A stretch of 64,000 bases of DNA from Thermococcus argininiproducens (GTDB taxonomy: Archaea > Methanobacteriota_B > Thermococci > Thermococcales > Thermococcaceae): the NCBI RefSeq assembly GCF_023746595.1, contig NZ_CP080572.1:1410530-1474529 (forward strand), written 5' to 3'. Shown here in pieces: positions 57,884-64,000 of the stretch. A model generated the notes under the pieces. That model saw only the letters and a list, made by a program, of their open reading frames with translations, had not been told where the DNA came from and made no database searches. How positions within the stretch are numbered: position 1 is the first letter of the stretch; each line of letters opens with the position of its first letter. The position numbers and the translations under genes were made by a program.

Positions 57884-58564
57884 ATGAAAATAGAACTTCT
57901 TCCCCAGAAAGCTATCAAAATTAAAGACAACCTGATAATAGCAGATCTTCACTTAGGTTACGAAGAGAGTTTGGCTCAAGAAGGCATCTATCTTCCAAAG
58001 GCTTTTAATCAAATGCTCACTTTGCTTAAAGGTTTAGTATTAAGGGAACGACCCAAAAAGCTTATCATAAATGGCGATCTCAAGCACTCTTTTGTCCCAT
58101 TTAGACGAGAGAAAATCGAGGTTGAGGCGTTCTTTAATGAAATTTTGCCTTTAGTAAGAGAGGTAATTGTAATAAGGGGAAATCATGATGTAGGTATATT
58201 TTGGATAAAAAGCTTGGGAATTGAGGTTCTGGACGAGGTTGAGATTGGTGAATGGAAAGTTGTTCATGGTCATAAACTTGTAGAAGGCGACCGATTCATT
58301 ATAGGACATGAGCATCCGTCAATAAGGTTGCGAGATGAAGTGGGAGCCTTGATAAAGGTACCTATTTTTTTGAAGGGTGAGGACCTATTAGTCCTCCCGG
58401 CATTCTCACCTTGGGCTTATGGAAACGACATTCTCAGGGAAATAGTCTCCCCCTTTCTAAGAGACCTAAATTCCGCAATCTTTGAAGTTCTTGTTCCCTT
58501 AGAGACAGAACTATTAAGCTTTGGAAAGCTGAGTGAACTAGTAGAGGCCCTCCGAAGAATGTGA
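57884..58564 (+). CDS. Metallophosphoesterase (TIGR00024-like)
   Basis: The 226-residue protein has calcineurin-like motifs ADLHLGYE (about 20-27), INGDLKHSF (about 62-70), VIRGNHDVGIF (about 96-106), VVHGHKL and IIGHEHPS, which supply the two metal ions. It matches an archaeal phosphoesterase family of unknown substrate. A TATA box is likely at AAAATTTAAAAAC just upstream. Confidence 0.9.
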   Translation: MKIELLPQKAIKIKDNLIIADLHLGYEESLAQEGIYLPKAFNQMLTLLKGLVLRERPKKLIINGDLKHSFVPFRREKIEVEAFFNEILPLVREVIVIRGNHDVGIFWIKSLGIEVLDEVEIGEWKVVHGHKLVEGDRFIIGHEHPSIRLRDEVGALIKVPIFLKGEDLLVLPAFSPWAYGNDILREIVSPFLRDLNSAIFEVLVPLETELLSFGKLSELVEALRRM

Positions 58565-58616
58565 ATAATCACAAAAGTTTAAAATTCTTAATGAAGTTAA
58601 TTCTTTTGGTGATAAC

Positions 58617-59324
58617 ATGGATATTTTTAGCACAATAGTCTTCTTTGCTTATGCTCCTGCTCTTGGATTATTGTGGTATTTCTATCATGAGGATAAATAC
58701 GAGCCAGAGCCCAAAAGATTCGTAATTGCCACATTCCTCCTGGGAGCAACACTTTCAGTTGGCGTTGCAATGGTTTTAGAGGCCTTCCTAGTGGAAGGTG
58801 AGTTTGGATATGCCCTCTTACCGGCAACTGCTTTCTCAATGGCATTAATAGCAGGTATTGTAGAAGAACCGGCGAAAGCTCTGGCCATTAGATTACCTTT
58901 TAAAGCTGGACAAATGGATGGGATTATGGATGGAGTAGTCTATGGTGTAGCAGCCGGCTTGGGCTTTGCAGCAACTGAAAACTTTTTATATGGTATTGGC
59001 TTTGGGGTTGGAGCTACTATAGTGAGGGGCTTTTTGACACCATTTGCCCATGCTACATGGAGCGCAATAATAGGAGTGGGCTATGGATTAAAGGCCGAAG
59101 GTAAACTTCAAACACTTTCTAGTTACTTTGCATTAGCAATACTACTTCACTTCCTTTGGGACTATTTTGCATTTCTTAGTATTACCATCCCCTCATACTA
59201 TATCTTCACGATCTTGCTGATTTTCATAAATATAGCCTTAGTACGATATTTCATAATATTGGGCCAACAAGAAGATCTTGAAAAAGTATGGTGGTATTGG
59301 TTTGTGGGAGGTAAGGAAACATGA
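58617..59324 (+). CDS. PrsW-family intramembrane metalloprotease
   Basis: The 235-residue membrane protein (about 7-8 hydrophobic segments) has the PrsW motifs GIVEEPAKALAIR (EExxK-type catalytic glutamates, about 82-92), TPFAHATWSAIIG (His) and LLHFLWDYFAF (His). PrsW proteases cleave membrane proteins such as anti-sigma factors in bacteria; archaeal substrates are unknown. The next small gene starts inside its stop codon. Confidence 0.88.
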   Translation: MDIFSTIVFFAYAPALGLLWYFYHEDKYEPEPKRFVIATFLLGATLSVGVAMVLEAFLVEGEFGYALLPATAFSMALIAGIVEEPAKALAIRLPFKAGQMDGIMDGVVYGVAAGLGFAATENFLYGIGFGVGATIVRGFLTPFAHATWSAIIGVGYGLKAEGKLQTLSSYFALAILLHFLWDYFAFLSITIPSYYIFTILLIFINIALVRYFIILGQQEDLEKVWWYWFVGGKET

Positions 59325-59527
59325 TAGAAAAGATTGAAAAGGCACTTTTTGAGACGAGACCTTATATTGAATATTATGAAAAGTTAGAGAAAAAAATTAG
59401 AGAACTAAGCTCGATAACTCAGGACGAAGAAAGCTTTGTTAATCTTCTGGAGAGGGAGATCCAAAGCACAGAGGAACCTTTTAAGACAGACCTCAAGATT
59501 TTTCTGCAGAAATTTACGAGTATTTGA
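59321..59527 (+). CDS. Small helical protein coupled to PrsW
   Basis: The 68-residue protein is charged, predicted all-helical (EKALFETRPYIEYYEKLEKK...LEREIQST) and has no membrane segment. Its ATG overlaps the PrsW stop by 4 bp, so it is translationally coupled and may be a partner or regulator of the protease (inference). No family recognised. Confidence 0.6.
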   Translation: MIEKIEKALFETRPYIEYYEKLEKKIRELSSITQDEESFVNLLEREIQSTEEPFKTDLKIFLQKFTSI

Positions 59528-59765
59528 AACTAAACTTGTTTTCACTTTTTTGAAAATTTTTCGATTAGACCTGGTAATCTATAGAATATTTTTTCTAGAT
59601 GTTGTATACTAATGAACATTATTATTAGTGAAGTTACATTCACGTAACCTTCTCTGGCCTCCTGTGCATTTCATGGGTTCCATGATAAAAGTCCTACATA
59701 ACTGCTTTTTTGGTAGTTCCGCTGAGTTTTATTTCTCCTCAATGGATTTAAACGGTCTGAAAAAC

Positions 59766-59773
59766 TTTATATG
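59766..59773 (+). promoter_or_regulatory. TATA box of the OPT operon
   Basis: TTTATATG, giving an expected transcription start at about 59795 and a leader of about 60 nt that contains the palindromes below. Confidence 0.5.
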
Positions 59774-59784
59774 TTCAAAAAAGA

Positions 59785-59845
59785 CAAGATGTCTTGCTTT
59801 TGTATCTTGAGTATAGAGGATGAGCAACATGTACAAAAATGTACA
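59785..59845 (+). promoter_or_regulatory. Palindromes in the OPT promoter and leader, candidate operators
   Basis: CAAGA-TG-TCTTG (59785-59796) is a perfect inverted repeat sitting at the expected transcription start. TGTACA occurs twice (59830-59835 and 59840-59845) with exactly 10 bp from centre to centre, one helical turn, just before the ribosome binding site. These look like binding sites for dimeric repressors controlling peptide uptake. Confidence 0.45.
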
Positions 59846-59857
59846 GGGGGTTGAAAA

Positions 59858-61597
59858 ATGGAGAGATATGCTGGACAAACTCTCTCAAAGAGGGAAGAAA
59901 GTTATAGAGAAGTAACACCTGCTGCGATAGTCTTAGGAGTTCTTTGGGGAGCATTTATGGCTGCAAGCTTTACTTATGCTGGTATGATTATGGGTTTTAC
60001 CTCAGGAGGCTCTGCCATAGCCGCAATAGTAGGTTGGGGAATTCTTAGAGGTCTCCTAAAGAAAGGTACAGTAGTAGAGAATAATATTGTCCAGACAGTT
60101 GCCTCAGCAGTTAATATTTCAGTATCCGGTGTCATCTTCACAATCCCAGCACTTTACATAATGTCACTCCATCAAGAGATAAATACCCTGTACTTCTTCC
60201 TAGCAACTGCAGCTGGAGCCATCTTGGGTATAACATTCATAATTCCACTTAGAAAGCAGATGATCGAAATAGACAGACTTAGGTTCCCAACAGGGACTGC
60301 AGTTGCTACTATCCTTAAGACTCCTGGAAGTGGAATAGAAAAGGCAAGGCTTTTGTTCTTTGGTATGGTTCTTAGCGCAGTAATTTATCTCATTCAGCAG
60401 TTCCCAATATTTGGGTTGCCCCATGTTATACCTGAAGTTGTGGACTTAGGAGCAGCACTTCATCTCCCAGAATGGGTCAACTTAACAATCGCCCTCTCAC
60501 TCATGGTATTTGGTATGGGTCTAATTACAGGAAGAAATGGTCTAATAGTTCTTGCTGGTGGTGTGCTCTCTTACTACATTATAACTCCAGTCGTCAAGAG
60601 CCTTGGGTGGATTCCAGCAGAGGTTCAAGGAAGTGCGATAAGTAGTTATGTATATGGTACAATGACAAGACCACTAGGTATTGGTATGCTCCTTGGAGGT
60701 TCAATAGCCGGTTTGATACTTTCTCTACCTGTCATTGCAGTGGCTATGAAAAGTCTTGCACAAGCAAGCAAGTTTAAAGACAAGAACGGGCACAACGAAG
60801 AACTTCCAATTCATTACTTAATCGGAGGCGCTATTTTTGCCTTTGTCTTGCTTCTAGTAACAGCTTACAAGCTTGGAAACCTGGGTCTAGGAAGAAGCCT
60901 CATCACAGCACTCATTGGTGTCGCATGGATCTTCATTGCATCACTCCTCGTAGCAATGTCCACTGGAATGACTGACTGGAGCCCCGTTTCAGGTTTGTCT
61001 CTCGTCTCAGTTATGATACTTCTCTACTTAACCAACAAGAACGTTCCACTTACAATCCTGATGGGTGCAACAGTTGGTGTGGCCATTTCAGGAGCCGCAG
61101 ACATGATGCAAGACCTTAAGACTGGACACATGGTAGGTGCAGTTCCATCAAGACAACAAAAGGTCGAGCTCCTAACTGGCTGGTTAGGCCCAATAATCGC
61201 ACTAACAGTTGTCGGTCTTATTTGGAATGCTTATGGTATTGGAAACGACAAAGTCCCAGCTCCTCAGGCCATGGCCCTTAAGTCAATGGTAGAAGCAGTA
61301 CTTGGTGGAAGTGTACCAATAGACAAGTTCATAGCAGGTGGACTACTCGGGTTCCTCCTATCCCTTAGTGGAGTTCCCGGACTTGGAGTACTAGTAGGAC
61401 TCTCAATGTACCTTCCAATGCTCTATATCATTCCGTACGGAATTGGTTGTGTTGTGAACGAGGTTGCAAAGAGAAAGAAGGGTTACGAATTCATCGTTGA
61501 GAAAGTCCTCCCATTTGCAGCAGGTTTAATGGTTGGAGAAGCTGCTATGACATTACTATTTGCAGTGCTCACTGTAGCTGGAGTACTACACCCATGA
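59858..61597 (+). CDS. OPT-family oligopeptide transporter
   Basis: The 579-residue protein has about 14 hydrophobic segments and matches the OPT family: VLGVLWGAFMAASFTYAGM near the N-terminus, RFPTGTAVATILKTPGSG (about 143-160), and DMMQDLKTGHMVGAVPSRQQ (about 415), the family signature. OPT proteins import short peptides, possibly with metals. The start is ATG 59858, with GGGGG upstream. The coiled-coil membrane protein gene follows directly. Confidence 0.93.
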   Translation: MERYAGQTLSKREESYREVTPAAIVLGVLWGAFMAASFTYAGMIMGFTSGGSAIAAIVGWGILRGLLKKGTVVENNIVQTVASAVNISVSGVIFTIPALYIMSLHQEINTLYFFLATAAGAILGITFIIPLRKQMIEIDRLRFPTGTAVATILKTPGSGIEKARLLFFGMVLSAVIYLIQQFPIFGLPHVIPEVVDLGAALHLPEWVNLTIALSLMVFGMGLITGRNGLIVLAGGVLSYYIITPVVKSLGWIPAEVQGSAISSYVYGTMTRPLGIGMLLGGSIAGLILSLPVIAVAMKSLAQASKFKDKNGHNEELPIHYLIGGAIFAFVLLLVTAYKLGNLGLGRSLITALIGVAWIFIASLLVAMSTGMTDWSPVSGLSLVSVMILLYLTNKNVPLTILMGATVGVAISGAADMMQDLKTGHMVGAVPSRQQKVELLTGWLGPIIALTVVGLIWNAYGIGNDKVPAPQAMALKSMVEAVLGGSVPIDKFIAGGLLGFLLSLSGVPGLGVLVGLSMYLPMLYIIPYGIGCVVNEVAKRKKGYEFIVEKVLPFAAGLMVGEAAMTLLFAVLTVAGVLHP

Positions 61598-61607
61598 GGT
61601 GATAACA

Positions 61608-62126
61608 ATGAAAAAATTTATCGGAAATATAATGCTCACAGTTGGACTGGTTGGAGGAGCTATAGCCTCAGCTAGAAATCCACCACTTTGGACAGCGCTT
61701 GGAGGTAGTTTAGCTATCATGGGAGTTGGAATATTGCTCAGAAGACAAGGAGAAAAAGAAGAGCTCCACAAGAGTGCTGCTCAAGGCAAAGGTGGAAAAG
61801 AAGAACTCAAGAGAACACTGGAGACCGCTATTGCAGAAATTGAAAAAATAATGGAAGAAAGAGAGAAGGACTTAGAAAAGGCAAGAGAACACTTAGGAAA
61901 AATCCTTGAAACTTTGGAGACCTTTGCAGAGAAGGCCCAACCACTTAGAATTGAAGGCATCAGGTTTTATGGGGAAGTCATGACAAGCTTCAGCAAGGCA
62001 GAGAGACACTTAAACAGAGCATGGAGTGCTTATGCTGACGGATACGTAAAGGAAGGAGACACTTATCTCGAGTCTGGATATTCCCAGCTTAAAGAGACTT
62101 CAAGACTCTTAAACTCCAGAATCTGA
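61608..62126 (+). CDS. Membrane-anchored coiled-coil protein linked to the OPT transporter
   Basis: Start ATG 61608 with GAGGTGAT upstream (172 residues). Two short hydrophobic segments at the N-terminus (about 4-18 and 24-42), then a charged coiled coil (about 46-110; ETAIAEIEKIMEEREKDLEK) and a helical C-terminus with MTSFSKAERHLNRAWSAYADGY. It starts 11 bp after the OPT stop; it may be a cytoplasmic accessory subunit of the transporter (inference). No family recognised. Confidence 0.75.
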   Translation: MKKFIGNIMLTVGLVGGAIASARNPPLWTALGGSLAIMGVGILLRRQGEKEELHKSAAQGKGGKEELKRTLETAIAEIEKIMEEREKDLEKAREHLGKILETLETFAEKAQPLRIEGIRFYGEVMTSFSKAERHLNRAWSAYADGYVKEGDTYLESGYSQLKETSRLLNSRI

Positions 62127-62200
62127 TTCTTTTTCTTTTCCTTTCTCTTACAACAAAAGGAATAAATACCCAGAAGCTCAAAATAATTTTGGTGGATGAT

Positions 62201-63076
62201 GTGAGAAAATTTTTTAGCTTAATATTGGTTTTTCTTATAATAACCAGCCTTTCTGGGTGTATTTCAAAAGAAACCATTTCCCCCTCTAAAAGTGAAACGG
62301 CAACGTCAACAACTAAGCCAACCATAAGTGAAAGCTCCACGACTACATCACCAGAAACAACCACAACTGAAGCCATGATGCAAGCTTTAAATAAGGAGGA
62401 TTTAATTAATGCTATTGAAAGTGTTGAGAAATATCAATTTACTGCTGAGTATTCTACGATACCCAAAAGTGACACCCGAATAAATTCTAAAGGAGGATTT
62501 GACTTCACTAAGGAAGAGGCATTTTGGGAGATTACCTCTTTAAGTGGGGATCTAGTAGCTTATTCTAATGAGGTTGTCTGGGGTAATTCCATTTATTATT
62601 CCGTCACTGTAGAACAAGACAACAAAATAGTACAACAAGAAACTACAAGCATGACTATAGAAACATACTTTGAACGGATTCTTCAAGGCCGTACGGAAAT
62701 AAAAACGGTTGAAGAATTTAAACAATGGCTTTTCAAAGGTGCTGATCCTACTAGGAACCCTCTGTACTATGTCCGTGATCTTCTTAGTAATGCGGATTCC
62801 TTTGAAGTGAGCAAAGAGGGTAGCAATTATATAGTGACTTTCACTTTCACAAAAGAAGAAAAGGTTAATCTAGACTCTGTAGAGAAACACATAAAAACTG
62901 AAGGTACAGGAAAACTATGGCTCGAGGATAACCTGCCAATAAAAGGGGAAATAGAGATAAAACGAACAACAAGCTATACTGGATTGGATAGTACTACTAC
63001 AACAGAAGCCCTTGTAAAGTTTGAAATAAGTTATAGATATGAAAGACCCGTGTGGGTCAAGAAAATTGTTGAATAG
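62201..63076 (+). CDS. Lipoprotein, first of a tandem paralogous set
   Basis: Start GTG 62201 with GGTGG upstream (291 residues). Signal helix with lipobox SLSGC (Cys about 20), a long Ser/Thr-rich linker (about 25-62), then a domain with GGFDFTKEEAFWE, KGADPTRNPLYYVRDLL and LWLEDNLPIKGEIEI ending in VWVKKIVE. The downstream paralog shares these motifs in the same order. The fold may be LolA-like, as in archaeal lipoproteins that carry hydrophobic ligands, but that is a guess. Confidence 0.8.
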   Translation: MRKFFSLILVFLIITSLSGCISKETISPSKSETATSTTKPTISESSTTTSPETTTTEAMMQALNKEDLINAIESVEKYQFTAEYSTIPKSDTRINSKGGFDFTKEEAFWEITSLSGDLVAYSNEVVWGNSIYYSVTVEQDNKIVQQETTSMTIETYFERILQGRTEIKTVEEFKQWLFKGADPTRNPLYYVRDLLSNADSFEVSKEGSNYIVTFTFTKEEKVNLDSVEKHIKTEGTGKLWLEDNLPIKGEIEIKRTTSYTGLDSTTTTEALVKFEISYRYERPVWVKKIVE

Positions 63077-63148
63077 ATTTTCTTTTTATCATTTTTAAAC
63101 CGAAAAGAATAAGTATATCAATATCGTAATATATTTCGGTGGGGGACT

Positions 63149-63949
63149 ATGAAGAAAGCTTTTGTAATAACCTTCATTCTCCTTGTGATAATTAGCTTTT
63201 CTGCTTGTGTTCAAAAGGAACCAACACCTCAAGCTCTCATTGAGGAAATTGAAGATGTGGATAAGTACAGCTATTCAATTGAGTATCATCAGGAGACTCA
63301 ATTTAGTAATGTCACAATATACTCCAGGGGAGGTTTTAACTATGACAGAGAAGAAGCATTTTGGGAGAGTAAAGTCATTAGAAAGGAGATAACTTATATT
63401 AATGAGACAATCCTCGGGGATTTCATGTACTTCTCATATGCCATAGAGAAGAATGGAAATGTAATCCAAAAAGGCAGTGGAAATACGACTATACAAGAAT
63501 ATTTTGAAAAACTTAAAGACAACCTCATGCCAGGAATTGAGACACCCGAAGATCTAAAATATCAAATGTTAAAGGGAGCCGATTTAAGTAGGAATCCTCT
63601 TTATTACCTTAAAGATATCCTAAAAAACACCACAAACTTTGAAGTTGCAAGAGGTGACGGCCTCTATTTAATTGGATTCAACTTTACCAGACAATATGAG
63701 TCCCCAATGCCAGAGAACGTATCAGAAAATCTAAAAGACTACTTCGAAACTATAAGATGGATAGAAACAACAAGGGGCTTTGCTCGACTGTGGGTCAAGG
63801 ATAACCTTCCAATAAAGGGGGAGATACATGCAACGAAATTTATAGAGCGCCCAGGATTAAACATGACATCCACCATAGAAATTTCAGCCAAGTTTGAGAT
63901 TACATATGACTATAAACGACCAGAATGGATTAAGAAGGTGATTGAATGA
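63149..63949 (+). CDS. Lipoprotein paralog
   Basis: The 266-residue product has a signal helix and lipobox ISFSAC (Cys about 20) but a much shorter linker than its paralog. Shared motifs: GGFNYDREEAFWE, KGADLSRNPLYYLKDIL, ARLWVKDNLPIKGEI and EWIKKVIE. A TATA-like ATATCGTAATATAT lies upstream and GGTGGGG precedes the ATG. Its TGA overlaps the ATG of the next gene. Confidence 0.82.
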   Translation: MKKAFVITFILLVIISFSACVQKEPTPQALIEEIEDVDKYSYSIEYHQETQFSNVTIYSRGGFNYDREEAFWESKVIRKEITYINETILGDFMYFSYAIEKNGNVIQKGSGNTTIQEYFEKLKDNLMPGIETPEDLKYQMLKGADLSRNPLYYLKDILKNTTNFEVARGDGLYLIGFNFTRQYESPMPENVSENLKDYFETIRWIETTRGFARLWVKDNLPIKGEIHATKFIERPGLNMTSTIEISAKFEITYDYKRPEWIKKVIE

Positions 63950-64000
63950 AGCAGTCACTCTTTGTAGCTTTAATTACCTTAATTCTTTTTTCTGGATGTC
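63946..64000 (+). CDS. Third lipoprotein, N-terminus only (cut by window end)
   Basis: The ATG at 63946 overlaps the stop of the previous gene (ATGA) and reads MKQSLFVALITLILFSGC before the window ends, a lipoprotein signal with lipobox LFSGC. It is translationally coupled to the previous lipoprotein and may be another paralog; the mature sequence is not in view. Confidence 0.7.
   Translation, partial: MKQSLFVALITLILFSGC

Larger units (their letters stand above)
59528..59857. other. Promoter region of the OPT transporter operon
   Basis: 330 bp without a supported gene. It holds an inverted repeat GTTAC...GTAAC around 59633-59650, a TATA box, and the palindromes listed separately. A 60-codon ORF (59628-59810) overlaps the TATA box and has no ribosome binding site, so it is not called. 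Confidence 0.5.

Noticed and set aside
59628-59810. 60-codon ORF upstream of the OPT gene
   Set aside because: No ribosome binding site, overlaps the TATA box.

Overview
The window is a contiguous piece of an AT-rich hyperthermophilic euryarchaeal chromosome of the order Thermococcales, most likely Thermococcus. The signs are a 774-residue intein-free family B DNA polymerase very close to the Vent/Pfu type, Hel308, aCPSF1 next to a proteasome beta subunit, SRP19, DUF257, DUF373 and UPF0147 proteins, NfnSL, the ParB-like serine kinase SerK, GGTG/GGAGG ribosome binding sites, TTTATA-type TATA boxes and a tRNA-Leu with encoded CCA. The polymerase resembles the T. litoralis lineage, but species assignment is inference.

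Region 1 (1-8.7 kb) is accessory. Nearly everything is on the minus strand: a lipoprotein and a secreted protein, a membrane-anchored Holliday-junction-resolvase-like nuclease, a small unknown protein, two decayed genes (one PD-(D/E)XK nuclease), a HerA-type ATPase, and a large P-loop ATPase that runs off the window. It looks like a defence or DNA-processing island in partial decay. It ends with a PLD-like fragment and a GC-rich three-hairpin H/ACA guide RNA.

Region 2 (8.7-19.3 kb) holds amino-acid and core functions: HAD phosphatase, serine/threonine dehydratase, aminotransferase, SerK, PsmB, aCPSF1, a threonine-synthase-like protein whose PLP lysine is replaced by arginine and which is fused to a winged helix, RpiA, a transglutaminase-like surface protein and tRNA-Leu(CAA). 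Region 3 (19.6-33.7 kb) has a DctPQM TRAP transporter, a class II aldolase, a corrinoid adenosyltransferase, a DmpA-type peptidase, a class V PLP enzyme, a DUF373/thiamine-binding operon and an RNA m5C methyltransferase. Region 4 (33.7-39.5 kb) is replication and repair: PolB, a UPF0200 kinase and Hel308, with Hel308 and a divergent gene apparently sharing one TATA box.

Region 5 (39.5-45.8 kb) is a five-gene Opp/Dpp peptide importer whose binding protein appears circularly permuted. Region 6 (46-57 kb) has a stand-alone Lrp ligand domain, SRP19, DUF257, TrmI, NfnSL with a SurR-like site, a C/D box sRNA, PmbA/TldD and the split glycine decarboxylase GcvPA/PB. Region 7 (57-64 kb) has a HAD enzyme, a metallophosphoesterase, a PrsW protease, an OPT peptide transporter with a repeat-rich leader and a coiled-coil partner, and a run of related lipoproteins. 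Overall the window suits a peptide-fermenting heterotroph: peptide uptake (Opp, OPT), peptidases, amino-acid catabolism (dehydratase, aminotransferases, GcvP) and redox balancing (Nfn).
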